Assembly: GCA_036345935.2 (NCBI GenBank)
Contig: JADWOT020000001.1
Location: 32,909,014-32,973,013, forward strand
DNA length: 64,000 nt
Origin: Taenia hydatigena
Taxonomy: Eukaryota; Platyhelminthes; Cestoda; Cyclophyllidea; Taeniidae
Reading direction: 5' to 3'
In this document: piece after piece, positions 27,110 through 38,085 of the stretch
How the letters are laid out: each line of letters opens with the position of its first letter
Position numbering within the stretch: the stretch's first letter is position 1
Notes under the pieces: model-generated
The model's database searches: none
The model's input: the letters and a program-made list of their open reading frames with translations, nothing else
What the model was told of the DNA's origin: nothing
Made by a program: the position numbers and the translations under genes

Positions 27110-27710
27110 GCTGAGTAGCCGCTGGTCAACTGGAGCCACAGTCACGCTCTACAGTCAGTTTGTCATCGACTCGATCAGCCAATTGAACCACAGATCTGCA
27201 AGTCAACGGGGAAATCCGAATGGTATGGTAATAAATGTTTACAAGCGAAATGGGAATTGACTAATTGACATTAGTGATGCACACACGAAAGTTGGCAATG
27301 GTGGATTCTTAAAGACTGTATCTGAACTCTTCAGGGAAGGACGTGGGATGAATACGTGACTGTGAAAATGAGTTAGCAGAAAGGCATATCGTGGGAGTCT
27401 TTGACGTCGCACTGGTCCACGTCGCCACATTATGACATTAACTAAAAAAGGGAGAAGATTGTGCTTCCATGTCTGGGTGGACGTTGGTCCATTCATTGTT
27501 TGGATGTACTAGTAACATTCACTCTCTCTCACTTGTCGAAATTCCAAGATGGATATTCCGATTATTTGACATTAGATTCTATTTCGCACTTTAGTCCTCA
27601 GTAAAACGGGCTGTTTAAAGGTAACCTTAGGGAGTTGGGTGAATCGGAAGAGATACACCTCCTTCTTTAGTCCGAAGAGGATGCCAGAGCCTCAGGGGAT
27701 GGGAGCTGAG
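27110..27710. repeat. Dispersed repeat R27, copy 1
   Basis: It matches 36,755-37,170 in the same orientation. Anchors are 'accacagtcacgctctacag', 'ctaattgacatt', 'cgaaagttggcaatg' and 'cgtgggatgaatacgtgact'. No coding sense was detected. Confidence 0.8.
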
Positions 27711-29048
27711 TGCTCTTTTCATAGCAGCAGGGTGTAATTAACGAGTGCTCCTCGACCTCTTGTGGGGGTTGACTGTAATTGCACTCTTCTATAGAGAGCC
27801 AAGTACGCCTCTCAAGTGAGGCGAGGGATGAAGGCGAACATGCAGGCCTATATTTTATTATTGTGGGGCAGGATCAGGCGTACAAGCCCATGATGCAATA
27901 TGTAAAGTTGACGTAGATGTGTAACACCTCTTCGTAGGCTTGTTGGAGTCGTCGAAAATTAACAATTTCTCTGCAACAACGACGACCGACGACGACCGAT
28001 GAGCCAGCCATATAGCCCTTCCAACACTTCGGTGACTTGATGATGAAGTCAGACAACGAATGCATCTGCGAGACGTCTTTCCGTGCCTATCTGCCAGTCA
28101 GTCAGCTTGCTTATTTACTTTCATGGAAGGACAGGTGCGTGTGCGGCTTATGACTGAACTAACCAGACTGTGGGAAGGAGACCACAACATGACCAGAAAG
28201 TTTCTTGCTGAGTGTGGTGCGCTTTGTGTGGCTCACGTAGTTTTGCGTCTTTAGTAAAAGAGGGTAAATAGGCAGATGCTTAGAAGTTGCTTTAAGTACT
28301 GCAGCTCATTGAGAGTAGCGATTGCGGCGTCCACTTGTTCCCCTCTTCAAGAAGTCCGGCTCCCTCTGCCCTCCCTTCTCCTACTCATTCATCCAATCAG
28401 TTCTTTTAGTTCAAAACCCATGTTCTTAGCTCTCATTTGAGCATTCAACAGCATTTACATTCAAGGCCCTCATGCTACTCATCTCCATCTCCCTTAAGTA
28501 CACGCTACCCATTTATCTTCTGACCCGTTAGACTAACCCACTTATCTTGTTAACTAACTATCTCAAACAGTGGTAACTCACAGGAAGGCGAAGGCACCTA
28601 CTCACAGCAGTAGAATCTGAGGAGCGAGGAAGTGGAAAAAAATTCCCCTAATCTGTTCTTTTCAGTTCCTTATCTCCCTAGTGGGTCCTAACACCACGAA
28701 AATTGAGAAAACTCGCTTCGTACCCTTGAACAGTCAAGTCTATTGATACTTGCCCATCGTATTGCTAAGCACGAGACTGGAACCTCGTATCTCGGTCGGC
28801 TGATGCCATAACTAGACTTGTGGGCAGTAAGACATCGCACGCCTTAAGGCATGCGTTCCTACCAGGTCGCCTCGCAGGGTTTAAGCGCATCATGAGAAGC
28901 TTCTTGCGATCCCGTTGGCGTCTTGCAGTTGCTCACAGCTCTCAATTAGGGGAAAGTAATGTGTGTTATCGGTTGCTTTGTTCAGTCATCGCTTAGAAAC
29001 GTTCGCTGACAGCTGCCACCGTACATACCAGCCATAGTCTAGTGCACT

Positions 29049-29122
29049 CATTCTCGTCTAAATAAAGAATATGGCTCATTTGGTTTGACAGTATCACAAA
29101 CGAATGAAAAGTGGGTCAACCG
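29049..29122. repeat. 80-bp repeat, copy 1
   Basis: 'cattctcgtctaaataaag' followed by 'aatatgg' and 'tttggtttgac' recurs at 31,567-31,640 in the same orientation with few changes. It is recent compared with most repeats here. Confidence 0.85.
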
Positions 29123-29649
29123 GTTCGTCTTTCTCTGTCGCTTCTGTCTAGGATTGCTCATTGTTATACCCATCCGCTTCCGAAAGGACCCTTCTAGAGG
29201 AACGCTAGAGACAGCATTGATTAGAACTAGGGACTCGATGCATTAAGTTGCTGTGGCTGCCGTAATTCCAGCGAATCCCAAGTCTACTGACGATCACTCA
29301 AAGGTGGAAAGCAATTAGCTACCATCAATACACGCAACAGACATCGTCCGAAGCACAGACTCCCACCCAGACGTCTCCGTTGCTGTCGTCGATGCGACCG
29401 ACTTGCAGTGCTTTGTCAAGCGTTGTGTGAAAACATCACAGTGGTCATTAAAATATTATCACTTGTGCTTGCGATTAGTCGATGCGAAACCAACTAACTA
29501 ACCAATGTTTTGACTGTGGCTAGAGGTCAAAGTCTTTCCGCTACATTCTATTTTCCAATTTGATGTAAAAACAGATAAAAGTAGATGTAATACCTTAATG
29601 ACCGGACCTGATGGCCACCTTTCCCTTTCCCCACTAGTCATTGTCAAAG

Positions 29650-29949
29650 TGGTCTCTTTCTGGCAGCTCCTTTGCATGGCATCAGCAACAGCGGTGCAAC
29701 ACGACAGGGCAAGCTGACGAGGTCGAGATCACTCCAAAACAACATCCCATCAGCGTCAGCCAGTGTGGTGACTATTGCGTCTTCTTCCGTTGTGATTTGT
29801 CCTTCGGACAATGGAATACCATTTGGCCTTCTACCATCCTGTGGTAGTTTCCATGAGGAGAAGGCTAAAACAATGAGTTGTAGCCATTGAGCCACGGATT
29901 GTGCTAGATTTACGAGCTTAATCCCTTCATTTACGCGAATGCAATGCAC
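29650..29949 (-). pseudogene. Modules E2 + E3, joined copy
   Basis: The minus-strand 101-codon frame reads SVAQWLQLIVLAFSSWKLPQ (E2, a possible membrane segment), then DGRRPNGIPLSEGQ, then TEEDAIVTTLADADGMLF (E3). E2 recurs near 50,110-50,210 minus (TLIIVAFTSCQLRQGGEG). E3 recurs at 51,990-52,135 minus (EGDAMVTALAVAKEVLFEKD) and at 39,533-39,601 plus (CAIVKTLAGTNGVL). This is the only place where both modules lie in one frame. I do not recognise the protein and see no splice partners. It could be a surviving exon or the least-broken relic. Confidence 0.4.
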
Positions 29950-30119
29950 TTAGCACCTCTGATTCCCAAGCAATATTTAAACACCACACGCGCACAAACG
30001 AATCCCAAAATCAAACAGCTTAACAAATGGAACTCAGCATCCTCACACTTTCAACCTTCTAAATACGGAACAATACCTCGTTCTCCTTCTCATCCTCACA
30101 ACCACTCTTAAAAGTCAAC

Positions 30120-30294
30120 TCCTCACAAATTCGACCTTTTGATTTGATTACCTATGCAACAACAATCGATTTGTCAGCCGCATCGTCGCGAACTTCGCAT
30201 TTCGCTGGTGTGATTTCGACGTTGCGGGACAAAGAAATGGTCTACGCAACATTTCTGCTTGCGTACGCGACCTTTGCATTGCTAGATTAAAGCA
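30120..30294 (+). pseudogene. Module E1, copy closest to the intact gene (plus)
   Basis: The frame reads QIRPFDLITYATTIDLSA, then ASSRTSHFAGVISTLRDKE, then MVYATFLLAYATFALLD and a TAA stop. The intact right-edge exon has QIVVFDPSLGVLSG, ASSPVSYFRDLLAMLSEE, GVLHAVFLLAYVSFALLNW. The match is strongest in the first membrane segment (FLLAY, FALL). The stop replaces the Trp codon that follows LLN in the intact gene. The extra residues after FD and the stop indicate a pseudogene. Confidence 0.6.
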
Positions 30295-31375
30295 GCACAA
30301 TAAGCTTCACTCTCTTTTCACTTGGCCAACAATAACACCGCCTCGTGCATGGTTCTGCATGTGGGAATTGTTTAATGCATTCGAACCATTGTCAACCGTA
30401 GGCGTGCCCAGTTCGCTAATAAATTCGCAGCTTTGTACATCTGATAACGAGGAAAGGTGATCCGAGGGAGCGCCACCAGTGCTCAGTTGGAGTAGAGGCG
30501 AGACTGTGCAGACGCCATCAACAGAAGCTGCCGTCGGCCTCAGTGGACCAAAATGCTACTAGCTTTGCAACGTCATCTCTTTCTCATCAACCCACATTGA
30601 TGATGCTGTTCCCATAGCAATTGCATTTAGTCAACCTGAACTTAGAAAGATCGACCCATCTTCAGCAGCGATCCACAATAGCAAACATCATGATTGGGTA
30701 ATGTAAAAATTAATTTGCCAAACGAAATGCTTCAAATGGCAGCACTACAACAGCTAATACACATACGAACTTGGTTGCCCTTTTATTCGTCCATAACAAC
30801 AAAATAATGCGCGAAATCGCCATAACCGCACGAGGAGACGTTGAGCCAGCAGAAATGTCAGTCAAAGCACCGCGTCGTCACCCTAGAGCGAAGCGTCAAT
30901 TGTGGTCATGGAAACGACAATTAAAAACAAGGGATGATTTGTGTGATAAGAGTAACGCCTCTAAAAACACAATTAATTCAATTTTACGCTCGTATTAAAT
31001 TTCGCGAGATCGCAACAGTGGGTTAGCGATGCCACGCGTAATGGCAAATGCAACAATACATATTTTAGTGCGAATATTTTAAGCACCGAATTTATATTTA
31101 ACAGAGATTGTGATGTGCATACTAAGAGTTGCTTTGGCCTTTGAAATGTGGTACTGCTAAAAGCGAGTTATTTGATCCCACACTTTTTATCTGACACCTT
31201 GCATTGGCCCAGTGAAGTAAACTCATATCCTGACTTCTCACGGCAAGGTGGAAAGCATTGCGTGGAAACGATATTGTGAATGGGTCTACTCATCCATCTC
31301 CAGACCTGTTCGCTTTCGTTACCGGGTCGTAGCAATTATGTTGCGCTGTGAGTAAATAGCCAAGGCGACATTGAA

Positions 31376-31558
31376 ATGAATGAATGGGTGGACGTGGTGG
31401 ATCAAGGTGGGTGACTACTTGGTCCAAATAAAGGATAACATGCGACTAGTGAGTCACACAAGTGGCGAATTTCCAAAGATACTTCATCCCCAACTGGCCT
31501 TCACATAAATTTTAGATAACTGGCAGGCCTTTGCATTCATCGCTTAATGAAATGATGA
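31376..31558. repeat. 180-bp repeat, copy 1
   Basis: 'gtggatcaaggtggatgact'-type sequence through 'cattaatttaga'-like spacing to 'gcttaatgaaatgatg' recurs at 61,958-62,136 in the same orientation, 30 kb away. Non-coding in all frames. Confidence 0.8.
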
Positions 31559-31566
31559 CGAATGCA

Positions 31567-31640
31567 CTCATTCTCGTCTAAATAAAGAATATGGATCCTT
31601 TGGTTTGACGGTACCACAAACGAATGTAAAGTGGATCAAC
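31567..31640. repeat. 80-bp repeat, copy 2
   Basis: Partner of 29,049-29,122. It lies directly after the 180-bp repeat. Confidence 0.85.
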
Positions 31641-33058
31641 CGGTTAACGCGTGGTGGGTGCGTGAAAGTGTGAGTGGGCCACATGTAGGCCTGATCTGAA
31701 ACTTTGCAGTCATAATGTGTGAATACATAACGATGGGGTTGGAGGCATGCGAAAAGTGCAGGTTCGCTGACAACTCCTGCATCGTGACCGGGTAATCATC
31801 CAGTGCAAATAAATTGCGAAATATTGATAACACAATCTACTGAAACCTCTTTTATACGGTCTTTATCCGAATGGAGGGAACGCGTTGCCAAATGCTCCCT
31901 CCTCTCCAGCTACAAATCGCGTCACCCCATTTTCTCCCATGTCTCTTCTTTGACCGTTTGCTCTCCTCACCTCACTCTCACTACATGACCACAAAATACA
32001 CATCAAATTCAATTAAGAGTCGAAAGGAGGCTTTTATTAAGCACAGCATCATTCACTGGATTCGTTGCATTCGATCAATGCTCGCAACAGCGACTCACAT
32101 CGCCTTCCGAACAACTCGCTGCCACGCACAAAAAACTCAAGTCTTTGTCGTTGCTCTTACGAGCAATAAGCCAACCAGATCGCTACCCTCACGTAAAGAC
32201 ATTGTAGAAAGAAAGTTGCTGTTCTAGTTCGTTCTCCCTAGGCGAGCGTCGCACTGCTTAAATAATGGAACGTAATCAACTTGGAGCTTGCAGGTTCAGC
32301 CTCTTCGCAATCTGAGCTCATTGTCGAACACCATCAATTTTGCCAAAACGTGGGTTTTTCGTGGTAAAGTAGCAAAGCAAACACAAGCAAAAGTTTTGTA
32401 AATTTGATATGAAATTCTTATCCACCTTCCACTTTGATTACTTTCACAACTTTGCACTATAAAGATAATCGAAGTAGAAAGTTGGCGAGAATTTTACGTC
32501 ACATCTTTAGACCTTTAACTGCGATTGTGTTGATGTTTCGCCACAATATCTCTTAGTTCTTCGGGTATACTCATCTATCAGTTCTAATCCACCCATCTAC
32601 AATGAGAAACATCATTGCTAGCATCTTGGTCATGAAGACACCAAGGTCTCAAGGGGTGACATCAACGCCTCCAGAGAACATGGACACTGTAATGGGGTAA
32701 GCAGCGATAGGAACTAATCATTTGAGCAGTTGGTAGTTCAGGTAGATGGTTTGGTCAAACGAGAATGGAGGAACTCATCGGCTAGAGGTCTGAAGTCAGA
32801 GTCATCGTCACCCATTTAACGAATGAGTCAAGGTGCGTCTAGGTGAATTGGAACTGGCGAGGAAGCCAGACAGCGGTGAAGGCGCCTACAGATGAGTCCA
32901 TGTTCTGGGCGGTCTCTATAGAGCATATTGATGGTCACTGATTGCTCTTGACCCGTGAGCGATTGTCGGAAGACTCGGAGTTCGCTGGGATTGCAAGAAC
33001 CCATAACACTTCGCCCTTTTGAATCTAATCAATACTGTTGCTTTCCTTCTTCTGGTAG

Positions 33059-33153
33059 GTACAGTTTTGAAAATCTAGACGCAAACGAGCCACCAGAGGT
33101 GAAAGTAACAAAGAAATATCTGAAGGTTTTTTTCGATGAACGCCTTCTCGCAT
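33059..33153 (+). CDS. Candidate internal exon, unknown protein
   Basis: A pyrimidine-rich acceptor ('gctttccttcttctggtag') opens a 95-nt segment. It reads YSFENLDANEPPEVKVTKKY, then LKVFFDERLLA, and closes at a donor-like 'gcat' followed by 'gtaagc'. Entry is in phase 2 and exit in phase 1. The charged, proline-containing composition looks like real protein, and both splice signals are good by eye. I do not recognise the family and could not find the next exons. Without the splice the frame runs 8 more codons to a stop. Confidence 0.35.
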
Positions 33154-34129
33154 GTAAGCGAAGAGCACGTGGATGATACCATAAATCAAAGCCTACGACG
33201 GTATCACGGATATGTAGAGACTGTGTCTCGATTCTCAGTTCTTGATTGTCGAGAGTCCTGTGTTTCATGTGTGAGATCCTTCAAGCGATATCCAGTCTCC
33301 CACAGCATGGTGTTATGAACAATAATTGACACGCCTTCCAAGCTGCTTTATGCTAGTGTTGCAACCAAAGAAAGGGTTGACTAGGAAGCGAGCTTGATAA
33401 ATAGCTGAACAACCAGCATTCATGGTTGGTTTTTGGTTTCACTTTACTCTTCCCAAACGAGTGGATTGAGTGCAGGCAGAGGACATTATGCATCACTGAT
33501 GACATGACTGAGGTTCAGTAGTGCGAATGATGCACGTTCACAGAAGGACGGATGCTATCGCGGAGTGGAAGAGCCGCTGACACACGCTTCTCCGCCGATT
33601 TTAACGACCAGATTGACTGCCGCGTTACTTGGCAAAAGAGAGTTCGTCAGGCGCTTCATTACATCGGCGCATCTGCGATAGATATACATGAGTAAGTAGT
33701 CCTCAACGTTGGAAGAGACGCGTTCGACAAACACGCTTCATGCTACAGAACCGTCGTCATCTGCCTTCGATGGAGAAGAGTACTTTTTGAATCAGCTCAA
33801 CTCTCTCGTCACTCTGCTCTGTTTATTGTTTCACCGATGAAGAGCGCTTGCTTCTTGCTCTCAGTCCATTAGTAATAAGGAAAGCAAGGCGGTTATACTT
33901 CTCCTACAAGCATTCACACTTATGAGAATCTAGTTCGTTCAGAGTCGTCATTATTGGGATGTGGTACCACTGAGTACCACAATTGCTGACTGCCTATTCA
34001 CGAAACACAAGGCGCCTGCTTAACTACATTTCTCTCACGTTGTGACCGCAGTAGTTTAAGTCGGATTCAATGCGTGACCAACTTTTTCTTTCGAGCGTTT
34101 GCCTAAAGTCAACATCCTGACATGTGTCC

Positions 34130-34960
34130 CCTATATCTGTAAAGTTGGCATTGAAAGACAAGTGGAACTGTTCGAATTCTCTCGTGTGATGATAATCGGT
34201 CTAGTGGGCTGAGCAAGTGCAAATAAAGTCTGCTCGTTGTCCACTTTCATTCCCTACCCTTTCTAAGGGAATAAAAGTCGAGTGTGTCACACATTTCGAT
34301 GGATTTTCTTGTTTGTTTTACGCCTCCGTGTCTGTACTTAGAGCAGACAACTTCTCGTCTAGCATTAGGGACTACTTCGTCAAGCACACGTGGAGCAAAT
34401 GTGCCGATATGCCGAAATTGCTTCCGATTTGTCAACGTTGGCAAATGATATGGTGGCGAAATGCTAACTCGGCATTAAAAGGCGTAGTGAAGGGTCTTGA
34501 TAAATCCGCCTTTCCCTACCCCATTTCCTTGTATTATGGCGCGATAGTTTGCTTTAAATAAGGCTTTTTGGCACATCGAGCCCTAACTTTTGCTACACAC
34601 TTGAGCAGAATCGGGTTAAAGATAATGACGACAACATAGGTGATTCGCAAATCATTGGTGAGCAAGAAGTGAGGCATGGTGGCAGTACCTGCAGCCACAA
34701 TCACGAACTACTAATCCGCTGGTCAACGAGCAAGCTGTGATATCAATTGATTGTAAGTACAAATGTCTGTAATGCTGTTCTTACGCCGAGGTTGACAATA
34801 ATGACACAAAATGCAGGCCAACACGCCAAATGGTTCACGCTCGCTGTTCGAGGCAAGACGTTGGTCAGGTCACGCGAATGTAGACTCGAAGCACTCGCCT
34901 CTCCCTCCTCTTCATGATCCTGCCACTAAACCAACACCTCTCACATTTGATAGCATTATC
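34130..34960 (+). repeat. Inverted-repeat arm, left
   Basis: It matches the reverse complement of about 54,560-55,395. Landmarks are 'ctttctaagggaataaaagt', 'acatttcgatggattt', the frame KVECVTHFDGF (right arm KVESVTHFDGFAC) and 'gtaagtacaaatgtctg'. It is diverged, with indels. The right part of the arm, from about 34,740, is the more decayed. Confidence 0.7.
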
Positions 34961-35029
34961 CCACAATAGCCATTTGACGTTTTGGTCCTTCTCTGACCTG
35001 ACTGCATTATTCTTGTTCACGCTGGCTTA

Positions 35030-36550
35030 CATGGGCAGTGAGGCTTAAGCTACTCGCATACGGAGTAGCTAGATTATTGTTTTTGTTTACTTTCGACCTC
35101 TGACAGATGCATTGAAATGTGTGATGGAGTAAACCCTCTTTGCCAAAAACGGTAAAGTGAGAGCAGGCGAAGCGATTACTTTTCTATCTCAAGGGGAAAT
35201 GACGACAGTTCCATATGGAGAAGCGTGTTCGTCGAACGCTTCTCGGCCAACATTGAGAACTACTCAGTCCAGCACATATATAACGAATGTGCCGACGTGA
35301 AGAAGTGGCTGTGGTGGTGGCTGATCTGGCGTGTGCATGCACCTCGGCATCCTAGCAGCAGCACTTATCACGGAGGCAACAACGAAGCAATGACATCGTC
35401 GAGCATTCTCCTAACGTCCTTCATCCTCATCAACCTACCTCACTACTCATGCAACTAGTACTGGAGAATACTGCCTACCTGTATTCAAGCCACCCGTTCT
35501 GGAAAAGCGATAGCTAAGTTGGAATGGATGAAAGTCAATATTTATTGCACCATGTCAGAAAATCGACCACTGAAAGCTTCTACCAACCAAACAAACTCAA
35601 GGCGCTACAAGAAGCATTAATTTCGTTTTTCCTTCTAGTCGGGTTAAAATCCACCGGCAGCACGAGGTGTAGAAATGTCTAAAGGAAACCCACATTCTGC
35701 ACGCCTATCCACCACAGAATTTGGGTCAAGCTAAATGGACGCACTCAACCTCTGTGGTGACCGTTTCTCACCCAGAGTGAATTTGAGCATCTGCACGCAG
35801 AGAATGCCGGGAAAGGTGACCAAGCAGACGGAACGAATCGCCACCGTCATTATACTAAGTGAATTGGTGGCTAAGAAATAACGTCTCATACTGTCTCTTG
35901 CACCGCTCGAGTCGAGAGACAAGCCTCTTCAAACAAATCATTGGTGCATAACATTTGTTAGCGGTCAATACTTTCTGCTCGAATTTGCTTCGGGGGAGAA
36001 ACGGTCGCCACAGAAGTTGAACGTGGCCAATCCGCTAGTCCCGAATTCTGAGGTGGATGGAGGTTGCCATGCTGCCGGTGGAGCTTAACCTGACGATGAG
36101 ACTATGCCTAGTAAGGAAACACAAAATTGATGCTTCTTAATACCCTCGATTTTGTTGGCTTGATTAACAGCTTTAAATGGCCGATTTTCTGATATGCTGT
36201 TAAATTTTAAAACCTCATCTGACGACGGTTTAGCAGCTAGAGGCGTGTTCGTCGAACTCTTCTCGTCTAACAATGAGGGCCAGTTAGTCAGACATGTGAT
36301 GCAAACGTGTCAACCTGACGAAGCGACCAGATGTTTAGCCCTACTAATGATGCTGTGGTCAATCTGGCCGTAGAATTCTGCAAAGTGTCACAGCAGCACC
36401 AATCACAGTAAAAGCGGTGGCAGAGCAGGAGCACTGGTCCTCCTCCAAACGCATTTAATCCTCATCACCCCACCTCGTTACTCTTGTCACCAGTGATGAT
36501 TACTGACACCAACCTGCATTCAATCTACTCGTTGCGAGTAAATGAGGGTC
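35030..36550 (+). repeat. Composite repeat unit, copy C3 (plus)
   Basis: The best-ordered copy. S1 lies at about 35,200-35,510, E6 antisense at 35,650-35,850, E6 sense at 35,965-36,130 and S2 at 36,240-36,545. S1 contains a near-palindrome, GAAGCG ... CGCTTC around 'tgttcgtcgaa', and a TATA-like 'catatataacg' between GCACAT and ATGTGC. S1 and S2 are similar along their lengths ('cctcatca.cctacctc', 'gcctacctg.attcaa'), so they are ancient direct repeats about 1 kb apart. E6 sense reads EFASGEKRSPQKLNVA and NSEVDGG, a decayed coding frame. Confidence 0.65.
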
Positions 36551-36754
36551 AGTAAGGAAGGAAGAAATCCATTCTATTACGCACTTTTATGGATGTGTCG
36601 ACGCACAGCTGCTGACATTGTAACAGCCTCATCCGTCGTGGAAGTCACCGCTCAGTCAATGTGGATCGAGACCGTTTTTGCACCCATTGGTGGCCCCATT
36701 ACTAGACAAAAAGGGCAGATAGTGAACCATTAGTGAATCTGTGTGCATATTGGC

Positions 36755-37170
36755 TGCTGATTAACCTGGAACCACAGTCACGCTCTACAGTCAGTGCGTT
36801 ACCGACTCGACCAACCAATTAAACTGCTGATCTGCGAGTCAACGAAGGACTAATTGACATTGGTGATGTACGTACGAAAGTTGGCAATGATAACTATTTG
36901 TGACCCTTATTTCGGCTTTTTAAGGGAGGGCGTGGGATGAATACGTGACTGCGTAAAATAAATTGGCAGAGAGGTATACTTAGGGTTATTCCGCAATGGG
37001 TTTCTAGCACATTTGACATTAGGTTCACTCCTTACTTTAGCCTTCAGCAGAACTGGCTAAGACTACAAGGGTGAGACTGTTCCAAGACAGCTTTACAATT
37101 TTCCGCAGGTAAAAGCGATGCACCTCCTTCTATAGTCAAAAGCAAGTCATGCCATGCAGTGCCCCTAAAA
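36755..37170. repeat. Dispersed repeat R27, copy 2
   Basis: Partner of 27,110-27,710 in the same orientation. Similarity fades after the 'cacctccttctatagtc' stretch near 37,120-37,140. Confidence 0.8.
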
Positions 37171-37794
37171 GGCAGCGCAAGACGATATTCAGTGGAATGC
37201 TACCGCGTCTTTTCTTGCATTCTATTAGATGGCAGCAGGAGAATGCTACAAAACCAAGTTTTGTGAATGAGTTGATTCATCAATCATCAGACCTGTTTGC
37301 ATTCACCCATCAGACGAGGCAGATGTGTTGCAGGGTCCGACTGACTACTCCTTCGTAGCAATGTCTGCAAGATGTAGTACGTCATGGCCATTGCTCTACT
37401 CTGGTATGCTGCCTCACCTTAACTGACTTGACATGGCCAAATCATTTGCTCGATCAACTTAACAATGCAGCTTTTCCTTTTGCACGGTAATTTGTCAGCG
37501 TCACCTTAGCCGCAATCTGATAAGTCGGTCATGTTTAGTGGGTTTGTTCGGCTCTCGCTAACCTATTTCCTAGCCAGACAGCTGGATCGGAACTTGGGCA
37601 TCAACTACTTAAACAAACCTGGCAAGTGACCCAACTTTTGAGGCGGCTTTTCGCTCTTAACATCAAAGAAGCAAATGTTGTGCAGCATTGTGAGGCTAGA
37701 GCATCTAACTATGCATTTAAAGACCACTACGTCTCCTCCCACAACACTGAGTCTTCAGGACATTAACCCGTTTAATTTTGTGTAACAGGTTCTA

Positions 37795-38085
37795 CTCATG
37801 AGAATCTTTAAAATCTGTGCACATGATTTTGTACGCCTTTGATGTTGGTGCAGCTCCAAGCACAGAAGCATCGTTGGCGTTTTTGGCTAAGAGAGACGCG
37901 AAATAGAGTGTTTCCACTACATTGGTAGTGGCGATTGTGGACATTGGGCGGAGAGGTCGCATCCCTCTCTGGATCGAGACCGTCACAAAAGAGACAACGA
38001 CTTGCGTCGTTTTTGCAACTGCTGCAGTCGTTGTCGCAGTGATTGGAATTGCCGCTACAAGGAGGATCTCTAGGTGCTTTGCCAA
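37795..38085 (-). pseudogene. Module E4, longest copy
   Basis: The minus-strand 97-codon frame reads LEILLVAAIPITATTTAAVA, then VVVSFVTVSI, then ASLLAKNANDASVLGAAPTS and KAYKIMCTDF. The first part is hydrophobic and could be a membrane segment. The copy at 50,704-50,985 aligns over the whole length (ILLAAALLITATTTL) but has stops right after that segment. The plus-strand copy at 1,880-1,969 keeps only the second part. This is the only copy without a break. No splice partners are recognised, so it may be a relic that happens to remain open. Confidence 0.4.

Larger units (their letters stand above)
26021..29640. other. Spacer with low-level repeats
   Basis: I found no supported gene. The region 26.9-27.2 kb is rich in imperfect 'gtcagt' and 'ttagttgatgga' motifs, also seen at 43.9-44.1 kb. 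The plus and minus open frames near 27.9-28.25 kb have no recognisable family. Confidence 0.45.
30295..34129. other. Spacer, one candidate exon
   Basis: Nothing is supported here other than the repeats at 31,376-31,558 and 31,567-31,640 and the candidate exon at 33,059-33,153. A repeat unit shared with 43-45 kb and 49.6 kb ('gtcatctgccttcga' and what follows) lies at about 33,750-33,860. Confidence 0.4.

Noticed and set aside
28760..28800. tRNA-like T-arm (ACGAG and CTCGT around a GTTCCAGT loop)
   Set aside because: The loop is one base too long and no acceptor, D or anticodon stems can be built around it.
29255..29285. 'gtaattccagc' resembling a conserved 18S rRNA stretch
   Set aside because: The match is only about a dozen bases and the flanks do not resemble rRNA.
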